From positions 1,409,080 to 1,473,079 of the forward strand of contig JASKMD010000024.1 in the NCBI GenBank assembly GCA_030144725.1: a stretch of 64,000 bases of DNA. Reading direction: 5' to 3'. Position 1 is the stretch's first letter; each line of letters opens with the position of its first letter. The position numbers were made by a program, and so were the translations under genes. The notes beneath the pieces were generated by a model that saw nothing but the letters and a program-made list of their open reading frames with translations, ran no database searches and was not told the DNA's origin. This document shows, one piece after another, positions 11,501 to 32,517 of the stretch. Origin of the DNA: Haematococcus lacustris (Eukaryota > Chlorophyta > Chlorophyceae > Chlamydomonadales > Haematococcaceae).

Positions 11501-14500
11501 GGCATCCGGGCTGTTGGTCAGCACCACTTGCCTGGGGCGTGCCACACACTGTTTGCAGGCCAGCATCAGGGGCGATGCGCTTGGCCAGGCCAAAGTCTTC
11601 GCAGAGTAGGAGCAGTGGCACAGGCAGTGCCGGTGTCAGTGGGAAGCAGGGGCTGAGGGAGGAGAGCGTGCAGGGGTAGGGGCAGGAGCAGGGTCAGGGG
11701 CAGTGTGGAGCAGGGTCCTAGCTATGCAGCCCTTCCAGCAACAGGGTAGCTGTGTACGGGGTGATGTCTCAAGGTAGCTCTGTACCGGGTGAGGTTGCTG
11801 TAGGCCTGCTTTGGGTGGGAGCCAGTCAGCCATGCTCCTGATCTTTCACCTGATCTCACCCTGTCTGTCTGTATGGGGTGAGATTACATCAGTACAGACA
11901 AACAAAACTCATTCAACATGCCACAGCTTGTTTGACTGTGGGTAACCTCTGCACTCTCTGACCAGAGGTAAGGGCGGGAAAGCAGCCTGCATGGCCGAGG
12001 GGGTGTTGCAGGTGACCCTGATTACCTAAAGAAGGCCTACAGCAACATCTTATGCCTCCCAGCCCCTTTGTCACAAAGTGATAATGCTAGTGGGCATACT
12101 CCCAGCCCTTGTGGCAGGGCACCGCACCAGCTATCTTGATGTGGCGTATGTCGCCCGCACTGGCCAGGAGCAGGTTCTCCAGCTTCAGGTCACGGTGCAC
12201 CACGCCCCTGCCCAGCAGAGCAGGTGGGCAGGCAAAGTAGGTAGGCAGGTGGGCAGGCAGGCAGGCGGGTGGGAAGGCAGGCAGGTGGGCAGGCAGGCAG
12301 GCGGGTGGGCGGGTAGGAAGGTAAGCTGGGCAGTGCTTTCTAGTAAGCCAGCACACACAGTCCCCTTAACCTCTGGGCTGCTGCAGGGCGCTTGTGCGGG
12401 ATGCAGGAGCAGGGGCCCACCTGCTGTGGAGGTACCGGATGCCCCGCAGCAGCTGCACAAAGCAGCAGCGTGCCTCCTGCTCAGTGAAGCTGCCCCGGCT
12501 GAGCACCTCCTCCAGCAGCTCACCACCCGTCAGCATCTCAGTGATCAGGTACACCTGGTGGCCGACAGCTACCACACAGGCTGGGTGCTGAACATGGTCA
12601 GCAAGGAGCAGCGTGTGCGTCTTGCCCACCACAGTTGCAACCCAGCAACGGAGCTCGTTGCTCTTCTACACAGGCATGACACACTCAGGGTTGGGATCAA
12701 GGAGGGGTGTGAGGGGCCTCCTTTGCATCTAGGGTAGGTGGTGAGAGCAGGCCGCGCCCCCTCCAGGTGGAAGCTCCTCCCTTGATGCACACCGGCTCTG
12801 CCAGAGTAGTCTTCTTCTTCTCTTCGCCTTTTCCTCTCCTTCTTCTTGCATTGCCAGGCTGGCAGGATGTGAGCGTGGAACATAGCTACCAACACTTGTT
12901 CCCGCTATCACCCCTGCTGCTTGTCCCACTGCTTGACCTGCACTGCTACTAATAGCCACAGGCACATCACCTTGCTTGCCCATCACCAGCTCCCTTGACT
13001 TGCCAATGCTACCTAGCCGCACCTTGTCTTCTTCATAGTACTCCCTTAGGTGGATGACCTGCACGCATGAGCACCTCATCTTGTCCCACCATCCGACAAC
13101 AAGGTCACACTATGCGATGTTGGGAGTGAGAGACAGTAGAGCGCCTGGTCATGCCATGCAAGCAGCATGTCAGCAAATTGCCATGTCCATCAGGATCTGG
13201 TGGGCCTACCCCTGCTGCATCTCACGTTTTCATGGTGCAGCGTACACAAAATGTCGATCTCCTTCAAGATGTCGTCCCTGTGCATGTCAGGCATTGCACA
13301 ACATGGTACTTGCCGTGCTGGTTAGACTGTCGCCTTGATCCTAACCTCGCAAGTGAACAGTGATCCCCACGAGCTTCAATGCATTTAATCCTTCAATGCG
13401 TCCACTCTACGGATGGGCCCCTCTCTGCTGCCCTGGTAGGGCTGGCCGTGTTCGAGCGCCGGCCACGCAGCATGTGGATTTAACTGGACAGTTCATGGGG
13501 GTTGGCGTACTCTTCCGCCTAGACCCAGAGCTACCAAGGGGTCCAGGATGTGTTGGTCCTGGGGACTGTCTACATGAGTCACTCCTTGGGGTCCGGCCGC
13601 GGCAACCCTAACTTGCTTGAAAAGGTCACAACCGTCTCGAAGCACAGCACTTAGCGGCACAATGACTCGGAAGAAACGGAAGGGCATCACCAATCAAAAC
13701 CGCTGCCCGGCAATACACCCGTGGTAGCAGATCAGCTGGCCCGGTGGAAGCTGACCAAGGGCCAGGCCAGTGGCCTGAACAATGCCCACCGCAACACCGA
13801 GCGTTTGCTAGCATCGATCCAGCCCCACCTCAAACAGCTTGCAGCAGCCAGCTCAGCCGGCACCTCCCTGGAGGCCAACCTGGAGGTCACCGTCACCCTG
13901 GGCACATGGGGTGCGGTGTGGGAGGTGAACCTGGACCCCAAATGGGCAAGGCAGAGGTTGAGGCTGTTCAAAGCCCAGGACCGGGCGAAGAAGATGAGGG
14001 TGGGTAGGTGGGTGGGTACGTGGATTATGTATTGGGAGGTGGTGGGTGGGCATGCAGTAAAAGAGTAGTTGACTGTGCCATGCCTAACCTGGTGCCACCG
14101 TGTCAGCCACCCTGTGTGCCTTGTGTGCATGACTGCAGCTGGAGGAGGAGATGGCGAAAGTGTACATGAAGCGCCACAAGCGTGTCGAGCAGCTGGTGGT
14201 CGTCTTAGGCGCAGCTGGCATTGACACCCGGGGAGGCTGGGGATGATGCGGTGCTGCAAACCCGCTGCAAGCCCCAAACGCAAACCCCAAAGGCCCTGCA
14301 GACGGGCAGCCCCCAGCAGGATAGGTGGACCACGGCCTGCTGCATCCAGCCTGGAGCCAGCAGCGTGACCAGGCAGTGCGGGGCCTGATGTGGTGCCGGC
14401 TTACGGCCCACCGCATCCTGCCACAGCCCCATGCAGCCAGGCGGCCACATAGCCAGCAGCCTCAGAGCCTGGACCCAGCACTCCCTCGCCAGCCAAGCGC

Positions 14501-15785
14501 ACCAAGACTGAGCAGGCAGCTGAGCCTACCCAGCACATAAAAAGCAAAGGCAAGGGCAAAGGCAAGGGTTGTTAAAGCTAAACAGCAAGGCAGGTGTCTG
14601 GAAAGGGACTGAACATGCAGCGCAATGGGGAGAGCAGATGGCGCCCACTAGAGCTGTGCCGGTGGCCAGACCTGCCTGAGGTGCCAGCCAAGGGCAAGGA
14701 GTACCCTGAGCTGGGCTACAAGCCGCTGCGAGAATGACCACCCAAGGCCCATGTACGACATATACCCTGTATACTACATGCACACCACATGCACGTGTCA
14801 GACATGCACGTCTCATACATGCACAACTCTGCCCAGGTAGTGTGCGCCCCCTTAAAGCTAACTTGTGTGTGCCGTCTCAGACATGCACGTCTCATACATG
14901 CACAACTCTACCCAGGTAGTGTGTGCCCCTTCAAGCTGTCATCAGCTCACAAGGAGTGCATGCGTGTCATGCCAACTCTAGGCTATACCCCTGTCACAGG
15001 GGTCAGGCAAAAGTGTAGGTAGAAGGCGGTCATGCCATGGGCATGGGATCATAACTCTACATAGACAAAACACCCACCCAAGTAAGGGGACGTGGTCTAC
15101 CTGGCGAGGTGATAAATGGCGCCATACCTTGTACTCTCGTTCTCTCGCACTTGCTGCCCTGCTGGAGGTAAGCTCATGATCTTACAAGCGTACTCCGCGC
15201 GTGTCTGCTTGTCGACGGCCAGTCTGACAACGGAGAAACCTATAGGATAAGGAAAACACACTGCTTGCTTCAAATCAATTTCATACCACGTGGCACGAAG
15301 GTAGACGCACCGCCTGTGCCCAACGTCTTGCCAAGGCGGTACACCTCTCTGACCTTGCGGTCCGTCCGCAACTTGCACCTGTGCACAATTTGGCTCAGAT
15401 GCCTATTCCATCTCGCATTGAATTTGCGTGGCTGGCGGCGACAAGCAGCGGTCCGACGTGCTTACATGTATCGACTCGCTGAGTCGCTGGGTTCCTGAGC
15501 ATTGCTGGCAGCTTTTAAGTCAGGCACCAGATGCGTTAGGGCACTGCTGTCTCCGTGTCCTGCTTTCGTCTGCTCTTCGCGCTTTTCCTCACGTGCGTCC
15601 ATCTCCGGCTCACTAGGTTTCCCAACTGACAATTGTGCGAGCAGCGCAGCTGCAGAGCTGCAGCTATGCTGTGCTGGGTGTGAAGCGGCAGCGGCCTTGA
15701 TGTCCGGCTCAAAATCATTCGAGCATCGCGGGTAGTCCTGGTTAACTACTTCGCTAACTTGAGGTACACTGATAGCGCAGCCCAT
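8516..15785 (-). CDS. CaMK-type Ser/Thr protein kinase, 12 exons, 766 aa
   Basis: Exons (minus): 15785-15466, 15378-15311, 15239-15128, 13277-13226, 13058-13023, 12554-12421, 12207-12128, 11596-11532, 11239-11143, 10447-10342, 10134-9075, 8686-8516. All phases close, giving 766 residues. The N-terminus MGCAIS has Gly2 and Cys3, so myristoylation and palmitoylation at a membrane are likely. Kinase landmarks: glycine loop GTGGFSVV (127-134), ACK Lys149, alpha-C Glu173 in LKEIDIL, gatekeeper region VYLITEMLTGGEL (197-209), HRDLKLEN with Asp247, DFG Asp268, CGTPQYVAPE (285-294), and the DLICSLLVTNPEHRLTA end of the C-lobe. This is the calcium/calmodulin-kinase group. No EF hands are seen, so it is not a CDPK; the roughly 390-residue tail is Pro/Ala-rich with a short helical end (DALASVEGMLARC). 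Intron 8 starts with CAG|GCAAGT, a GC-AG intron. Intron 3 carries an antisense Fanzor-like element. Confidence 0.88.
8800..8895. repeat. (GGAGGGT)n minisatellite in kinase intron 11
   Basis: About 13 near-identical heptamers GGAGGGT lie in the last intron of the kinase gene. Confidence 0.95.
11025..11107. repeat. (CCCCTA)n array in kinase intron 9
   Basis: About 13 copies of CCCCTA with one CCCCTG variant. They are telomere-like in composition but not the TTTTAGGG-type algal telomere repeat. The array lies 36 bases inside the intron from the exon 9 donor. Confidence 0.95.
11434..11466. repeat. (GGTGC)n short tandem repeat
   Basis: Six to seven GGTGC units in kinase intron 8, just after the exon 8 donor. 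Confidence 0.9.
12222..12330. repeat. Degenerate GGCA/GGTG tetranucleotide tract in kinase intron 6
   Basis: Imperfect GGCAGGCAGGTG-type units run from 12222 to 12330, between exons 6 and 7 of the kinase. Confidence 0.85.
13660..15075 (+). mobile_element. Fanzor-like element, copy A (degenerate), in kinase intron 3
   Basis: Copy A lies in the 1.85-kb intron between kinase exons 3 and 4, antisense to the kinase. Its coding remnants occupy 13662-14737. Downstream, 14930-15075 aligns with the 3' regions of copies B and C: a GCTGTCATCAGCT block, TGTCATGCCAACTCTA, the inverted repeat CCCCTGTCACAGGGG, then GTCAGG and AACTCTACATAGACAAAACACC. The terminal bases shared by copies B, C and D are not visible here, so the 3' end is lost or diverged. 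A roughly 50-bp block (CAGACATGCACGTCTCATAC...) occurs twice, at about 14800 and 14878, inside the tail. No flanking direct repeat was found. Confidence 0.7.
13662..14737 (+). pseudogene. Fanzor-like nuclease gene, copy A
   Basis: The segment ending at 13999 (donor AGG|GTGGGT) encodes LTKGQASGLNNAHRNTERLL and LDPKWARQRLRLFKAQDRAK. The exon from 14139 (acceptor CTGCAG) encodes LEEEMAKVYMKRHKRVEQLV and LGAAGIDTRGGWG, then hits TGA at 14245. Homology continues in broken frames through a Pro/Ala-rich stretch, AKRTK, and NGESRWRPLELCRWPD to TGA at 14737. The region that should hold RWLDRDCNAALNM (RuvC-III) is deleted to a remnant. In intact relatives the order is a central D-P-K-W-R block, then G-A-A-G-I, then DEHRTS (RuvC-II), then the RuvC-III Asp. 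Multiple stops and the deletion make this copy non-functional. Confidence 0.65.
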
Positions 15786-17540
15786 GTAAACCCGCAGGTA
15801 CTGTGAGTGCGAATCGTGGCCATGACCGCACCGTGCTATGCTTTACTCATGTCGCGATGTTCATTGCAAATATACACTTGTGCCTAGACCTAGCCGTGCC
15901 TCTGCGTTTAACACCACAATGACAGGTAGCTTGCCGAGCTCAATCAGGTGGAAAGTATAAGATCGAGAGTGGGGAAGTCATAAACGGACTGGCAGCGGTA
16001 AACATTGACATAGTACAAGGCAAAGTGTCTACACAGCAACAGCCCGCGCCCATCCCAACAGCCCGTCGTAGCTTTAGCCAGCCGGAGCCGTATCTGTAGA
16101 TGTTTCTTTTTTGACGCTGCATTCTGATAAGTATTACGTAGTTACACCCAGTTACACGCTTCAGCAAATACTGCCTTCACGTCTCGCGCCTCTCACGCCT
16201 ACACGTCATACGTTGCACGTGTCATTCCGCATAAACGTCTTATCGTGTCTCACGACTGACGGCTCACTTCACGTCCCACCTCACATCTGAATGACATCCC
16301 AACACTCCCGTTGACTCCAGGTTACTTACATGTACATATCCCTGTGGCTTGCTATTGTACAAATGGCATAGTTTAAACACAAATGTGAGACAAAGGCATG
16401 CTGGCCTGCAACTCCGGTCTTCACCATCATCCACGACAAGCAGTGCCGGGAGCAGTTGCTCGGGCCTGCACTTCCGATGTACTCACACTTCCACACCTCG
16501 GCACTTCCACACCTCGGCGTTCCTCTCACCCTCCTCCATCACTGACATCCGCTATAATCACCACAACCCACAAACATTAGTATCTCACCTACTCACACAT
16601 GTAAGCACCCCACCATCACCTCGTGTTGCAGTGCTCTAAACGTGACTAGTGCACTTACTGTACAAGCATCATCATCATCTCCCCCATGACAGCCTCAATG
16701 ACCTCATTTCAAATTCCTCACTCCACACAGCATGCAACCCGCTCTGCTGAGTCTGTGCTCCTCACTCGCATCACACTACCTCACTACCGCAAGCCAGCTT
16801 GCCCGCTCAATAGCCAGAACGAGGGCAGCACCTTTGCAACACAGAATATGGCCCGCTCTCTCCACAACCCACCATGCCCAGGGAGTCGAGCCCTGCCCTT
16901 GGCATCCTCCACACTGGCGACAAGTGCTGCTCCCCTCGCCCTCTCCCTCACCCTCCCTCAGCTCAACTGCCCTTCATCTCTCACCTTGCCGCCCCGCGAC
17001 TGATGTGTGTGTGCCTCAACACTGGTGAACATCAACACCAACACCCCTCCTGCCACTAGTGTACATGGTCCCACCCCCTCAGGGCCTCCCGCCTCAGGGC
17101 CTCTGCCCAGGCTACCCAACAGCACGCCTGGTCCTTGCCGACCGCACGCTACATGTCTGCCTATGCCAGGCCAGGCAAGGCCAGGGAACCTCCCCTTCAC
17201 CCTCATCCCTCGCCTTCCAAGCTTGCTCTCACGGCACCCCTAACAACTCAGTGGATCCTCTTCCTCCTCCTCATGCCCCAGCCCTCAGCCCCACTGCTGG
17301 CCAGCGCCATGCTTGAGCAGCCCCTTGCGTTGCCCGCTGCTTGCAGTGTTGCACCAGCAGTGTGGCTCCCAGCTCCTTGTAAGGAGGCACATCGCCTAGG
17401 CTGACTCCTCACACCTCCTGTCACACGTTGGCTGTTATGCAGGCCTGGTGTGGTGTGGGGTGGTGTGGGGTGGTGTAGGGTGGGGCGGGGCGGGGTACCC
17501 CCACCTCCTTGTAAGCTCGGCTTCTCTCCCAGCCTGGGGC
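15786..17540. other. Intergenic region upstream of the kinase gene
   Basis: About 1.75 kb between the kinase start (15785, minus) and the 3' end of the RbcX-like gene (17541, minus). No conserved protein was found. Open frames at 16349-17404 are Ser/Pro/His-rich with no recognisable family. CACGTC-type hexamers recur between about 16170 and 16280. Confidence 0.5.
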
Positions 17541-20500
17541 TCAGGCACTGTCACCAGGCGGTGTGGGTGGCTGGGGCCTGGGGCTGCTGCCTGGCCTCGC
17601 TGGCCCTGCCCCTGGCCCTGCCTGAGGCCCCTGGCGGCTGCCCTGCCCTGGTGGGCGCAGCAGCCCAGGGGCGCTGTGTGTGTCCAGGCTGCTGACGGCC
17701 TGTGCCTGGCCAGCAGGGGGGCCAGGAGGGTGGTCAGGGGTGGGGCAGCCCTCTGCAGAGCCGTCACCCAGGATGTCCACGCAGGCCGGGGGGTGGCTGG
17801 GAGGGTGGGTGGGGGCCTGCGGCAGTGTGATGGGCAGTGTGATGGGCAGGGGCACCAGGTCAAGAGGGATAGGTCAAGAGCGAGGGTGGTGACTGCAGGG
17901 CAGGACTGTAGCACACAGGGTAAGGACAGGTGGAGGGCCAGTCAATGCAAGGGACAATACAACCCAGCCACACCCCTGCTGGGCAGGTGGGTTGCAGAGG
18001 GCAGGGTGGGGAGCACCAGAAAGGACCAGAGAGCAGGGCAGAGCAGGGAGTGGGAAGGGAGAGAGTGGTGGGGCAGATGGCAGGCAGTCACTGTTGGGCT
18101 GAGCCTGGCAGCCAGGGAGGCATGGAAGGGTGGAGGTTGGGAAGGCTAGGCGAGGCGAGGCAGGGCAGAGCAGGGTTGGGGCAGCGGGCAGGCTGCACAG
18201 GTGAGGGGGAGGAGAGGCCCAGAGGAAGGAGATCGTAGCATAGCCACACCCACAGCCAAAGGTGCTAGAAATCTCAAGACAACAACCCTAGCAGCTAACA
18301 ATAACCCTAGTAGGTGGAAAATAACCCAAGCAGCAGTAGCTGGAGCAAGGGAACCGTATAGGCAGCTCACCTGGTGGGGGACCACACTGGCTGCTGGCCC
18401 TGGTGCAGCCAGAGCTGCTGGCTGTGGCAGCCTGGGTGCGGGGCCTGGCCCTCCTGCCCCACTGGGCTGCTGCTGCTGGGGGGCCAGGTCACCAGGGGCT
18501 AGGGTCTGCAGAGGGTTGGGCAGCTGGGCAGCCCCTGGCGAGCCGCTGGTGTCGGCCAGGCCAGCTGGCACCAACATGTTGGCGGCAGCGCTTGGCGGCT
18601 TGGACGCGGAAGGGGGGGCAGGTGGGGCAGCCCCTCCCCTGCTGCTGCTGCTGGGCTTGGTCGCAGAGGGGGAGGGTGGGGATGCGGTGGGGGAGGTGGC
18701 AGCAGCAGAGGGAGCAGTGGGGTGGGGGGGGGGGCGGGGGAGGGGTTGGGGGAGGGAGAAGGGGAAGGGGAAGGGGAGCGAGGTGGGCTCTGGCGAGCAA
18801 CTGCTGAGATGAGCTCAGGGTGGGAGACGGCGATGTCTGGGTGCAGACTGCCATCCTCACCCAGCAGCTCTGGGTGGATGAACACCTGCACAACCACCCC
18901 AACCACCCAGTCACACCACATCACAACGCAGATCACACCTGATCACACCACATGTCACACCCCGCTCATGCCATCACAATCAAGTGCACATAAGGAGCCA
19001 GGTCACACAGGGTCACACCTTGCGCTGAAGGGGTGGCAGCTCCTCATCTTTCATGGGCTCCATTTGAAGGGCATTCTGGAGGGAGGCCTGCAGGGCAGGG
19101 ATGGCCACACTCTCAGCAAGCAGGCCGCCAGACAAGCCTCCCCCTCCCCCTCCTCCTCATGGTGCTGGCTTAGGGACCACCCCACCCCACCCCACTCCAC
19201 CCCACCCCACCCCACGATATGCCTGCCCCCTCTCCCTCTCCCCCTCCCAGCCCTGGCACACTCAGCACAGCCCCCTTTGCACCACACACTGCCAGATGGA
19301 CAGGTGGCAGAGCTGACGCCCAGCCGCCACCGACCTCAGCTGGCCCACCTTTGCCTCCAGCCTACTGGGCAGGCAGGGTCCCAGTAGGCCCCAGGCAAAG
19401 GGCTGCAGCAAGTAGGCTGCAACTCACTGGGCAGGCAGGGTCCCAGGGTATCCACCCCCTCCGCCCCTCCCTGCTGCTCACTCACATGCAGGGTCTCCCG
19501 CAGCAGCAGGGAGTTCTCCTGCTCCACGCAGGTCAGCTCCTGGATGAACTCACGGCTCAGCTGCACTCGGATGTCCTGTGAGTACACATCACACCCACAA
19601 GGCAGTTGGGAGGTGGTTGGGAGGTGGTTAGGAGGTAGCTTGTGCCCAGTGGTGGGTGGTGGTGCCCAGGGCAGGCGAGTGGAGGGCTGCCCGACTTAGT
19701 GGGGCGCCGGGGCAGGAACAGACAGTACCAAGGGGACGCTCTGACCCTCCCCTTCCCCCCATTCGGGGTTCAGAGCAGGTCAGGCAAAGCAGTCGATAGG
19801 GAAGTGACTTAGTACGGTGGGAGAGTGTAGTAGTGCAGCAGCACAGTCATCACCAGCAGCAGCAGCAGCAGCAGCAGCACGTGGCCGTGTTCGAGCAGTG
19901 GCGCAAAGAAGGGTGGAGGGTGTGGGGGGAGGGGCACCACTGACCATGATGCGCTGGGCCAGGGCCCTAGGCTCAACACCAATGGTGGTGGCGTTGCGGA
20001 ACAGCTCTTGGGTCACCTGCAGGACCCAGGGGCAGCCAGTCACGGCAGAGGCAGGTCGAGCACCCACAGCGACCCATAGCCAGCACACGCCCTCCCTGAC
20101 AGCCTACCCCTAGCCTACCCCTACCCCTAGCCCTTCCTTGAGGCCTCCAATTGAGGGCCACCTATAGGGCCTACCCTTACCTCTACCCCTACCCCTACCT
20201 TTACCCCTACCTTTACCCCTACCCTTATCTCTACCCCTACCCCTACCTTACCTCCTTTCCCTACACCTACCCTTACCTCTGCCCCTTCCCCTACCCTTAG
20301 CGCCCAGGGGCTCGGGCCTACCCCTAGCCTCCTTCACCCCCACATCCTTGGCTGGCTCACACGTCACTCACATGCCCGACCCGTGCTGTCTCCTCAGGCT
20401 TGGACATCATAGTGCGCAGGAACACCTCCCCGGACACCTCGTCCCAGTTACCACTCAAGGGGATGGGGTGCTCCTGCACCAGCACCCACACCTCAGGCCC

Positions 20501-21992
20501 CACACCACCAGCAGGGCTGCAGCCCTGCCCTGGGCTGACCCTGCATGGATGAGTGTATGGGATGAATGGGACATGGACCATGACATGCTGAGATGAGTAT
20601 GTGTGCTGAAACAACGCTAACAGGCAAACGATGATCATGTTCATGCTGGTAATGGTGATGACAATGGTGATGATTGTAATGAAGGTGACCACCCTACATG
20701 AACAGCATCACCCACTCTGCCTTCCCTTCCTTGGCTTGGCAGATGTGCCTTCCCAGCATTAGGCTGGGTCAAACCAATCATGCTGCCCCATGCTTCAGCT
20801 TGCTCAGTCTGTCCTCTACTGCCGACCTTGGTCATTGTCAATCTGGCATACCCTGCCATTGCCCTGCCCTGCCCTTGCCCTTGCCCTTGCCCTTGCCCTG
20901 CCTCTGCCCCTGCCCCTGCCCTGCCCTTTCCCTGCCCTGCCCTTTCCCTGCCCTGCCCTTTCCCTGCCCTGCCCTGCCCCTGCCCTGCCCTTTCCCTGCC
21001 CTGCCCTTGACCTGGCTTGGTCTCATGTGCACTGCCTGGCCTGCAAGCTCCCCTACCTTGAGGTACAGGAAGAGCCACTGGTACATGCTAGGGTTCAGCT
21101 CTTGCAAGTACACAAGCAGCGTACGAGCAGCTCTGGCGGGGAGGAACAGAGAGCAGGACAGCAGCGAGCAGGGTAGGAAGGGGTGGGGCAGGCCAAGAGG
21201 TGCAACATCACAAGTGTGTCACATCAGTCACATGCATGCCTAACAAAACAGCTGTGTAAGTGCTAGTGAAACGGAGGTTGCTCAGCAATGGGTCTGTCCA
21301 GCTGAACTGGTCATACCAGTAAATCATTTTTTAATATGGCAGCAAGGATTCTCAGCAAGCCACGTGCAAACTTATCGTCACAACCTCTCGACCAGCTGAC
21401 CTAATGTGTGATGTGTTGTCGCTTGATTGAGTACTGTTGGCCAATAAGCATGCTTGCTAAGACATGGGTGACGCCGGTCATTGGACAGAACGCCGTGCGT
21501 GTTGTAGGTTGCACAGCGCTGTGTGGTTTAGTTTGTGCGGGCGTGTGCTACGTTGCTAACCTTTCTGTCAAGAGCCCAATGAGCCTGCGTGCAAGGCAGC
21601 GCGATTATGTGCTGAGTCACAGTTAAACATTTGAGTCGAGCCGAGCTCTGTCGAGCAGATTCTGTCGAGTGCGTCACTTGCCTGTCGCGGTTTCCATCTC
21701 TCAAGGGCGAGTCGTCCGGGCTGCGTAGGTGCGCCGGGCGGCCTCTGCGCCGATTGGCTGTGTTAAACGTAGTTTTCTTCACATTTGCCCTGAGGTGCTT
21801 GCTGTTGGCCATTTGTCGATCTCGTGCGCTGCTATGACGGTCGAGTGCATCCGGAACTAAGGGCTGGCGTGCTTCTCGGTGCCTGTCATATGGGTCCGGC
21901 AAAGACTCGGGCGTGCCTGAGCGGGCTTGAGCTTGAACTCGGACCAGGGAGCGGAGCGCCAAAGTACTGTGTGGCGCTCTGAGGTGGAGCAT
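17541..21992 (-). CDS. Plastid-targeted RbcX-like (RuBisCO assembly chaperone-like) protein
   Basis: Exons (minus): 21992-21682, 21132-21057, 20473-20381, 20016-19945, 19575-19486, 19087-19019, 18885 to about 18371, 17816-17541. Phases agree through exon 6. The start MLHLRAPHSTLALRSLVRVQ has transit-peptide character. The core reads AARTLLVYLQELNPSMYQWL, then NWDEVSGEVFLRTMM, then RALAQRIM joined to DIRVQLSREFIQEL and EENSLLL-type sequence. This follows the RbcX pattern L.E..P..yWL, GE.fL, RIM.vR, N..L.re.L, a family that stabilises folded RuBisCO large subunits in the stroma. The first RbcX helix (AKTL..YLTYQ) is not seen, so an exon may be missed or this may be a divergent relative. Exon 1 ends at a GC donor (GACAG|GCAAGT); an alternative at 21883 would give DPYDR joined directly to AARTLL. 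A long Pro/Gln-rich tail follows, with a frame switch near a G homopolymer at 18724-18733. Confidence 0.5.
20103..20310. repeat. Degenerate CCCCTA/CCTTTA telomere-like tract in an intron
   Basis: About 25 imperfect units of CCCCTA, CCTTTA and CCTCTA lie between exons 3 and 4 of the RbcX-like gene. Confidence 0.85.
20860..21012. repeat. CCCTTGCCCTG tract in intron 2 of the RbcX-like gene
   Basis: Pyrimidine/purine-biased short repeats built from CCTTGCC, CCTGCC and CCTTTCC units. Confidence 0.85.
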
Positions 21993-22334
21993 TTTTAAAG
22001 ATACTGCAGCAAGGGTTGTCAGCAAGCCACGCGCAAGCTTCCCAAAGTCACCAAACCTCCTACACATGTGATTTTCGGTTATGGTAGCAAAGGTACTCCC
22101 ATCTCCTTTATATCACTTAAAACAGCGGTTTCGATGCACGGGTGTCTGTCTGTTTCTTGATGGATATGGGAGGGGTCTCTTGTTTGTCCGGTGTAGTCTT
22201 CTTTCCAGTATTTTCTTGCATGTAACCTTATTCCTCAAAACACACACCTGCAGAGGAACACATTGTCAAACAGGCAGTACAACCGTCAACTTAACAAGCT
22301 GAAAACACCGGTCATTCGTACGGCATACAGCACG
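21993..22334. promoter_or_regulatory. Divergent intergenic promoter region
   Basis: Only 342 bp separate the start of the minus-strand RbcX-like gene (21992) from the start of the plus-strand glycosyltransferase gene (22335), so both promoters must lie here or overlap the genes. A TTTATATC sequence at about 22107 is a possible TATA-like element for the plus-strand gene. A roughly 45-bp sequence at 22004-22045 is a diverged direct repeat of 21336-21375 in intron 1 of the RbcX-like gene (shared GCAGCAAGG, TCAGCAAGCCACG). Confidence 0.45.
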
Positions 22335-31986
<9,652 letters not shown>

Positions 31987-32154
31987 CACAGTGGGCTGGG
32001 TAGGCCCTGTCTCGCCACAAGGGAGGGCGCTTAAGGAGGGACTGTAGGAGCTGGCCAAGGCGAGGATCCAGTCCAAGAGAAGGACTCATTGGCGGTCTGT
32101 GGTGCTCAACCTTACGTCACAACACAACACACCATCACCACCCTCACCTTACTG

Positions 32155-32156
<2 letters not shown>

Positions 32157-32209
<53 letters not shown>

Positions 32210-32212
32210 GCA
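32157..32212. repeat. (CCAG)n tetranucleotide array
   Basis: About 13 CCAG units, followed by two AGCTAGCCAGGCAACCATTC copies up to about 32245. Confidence 0.95.
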
Positions 32213-32517
32213 ACCATTCAGCTAGCCAGGCAACCATTCAGCTAGCCAGCTAGCTAAGCCGACAGCCAGGCAGGCAGACATGGCCTGCAAGCTGTAGGAA
32301 TTTGATGACAGATAGCGAAACCCTGTGCACTCAGCAGCGGTCTCATCAGATCTGGCCAACCAGGGGAAAGAGACTTGCAACAGGCTCCACCCCTTTGAGG
32401 TACCCATTGAGGCCTCCTGCCGCGGGATACACTGGATCGGTCTTCTTCTACGTATGAACCTTATATGTTCAGCCAACAAGATTGCTGCTGGGTGCGATCA
32501 GAGTGTGCGACTCAGGT

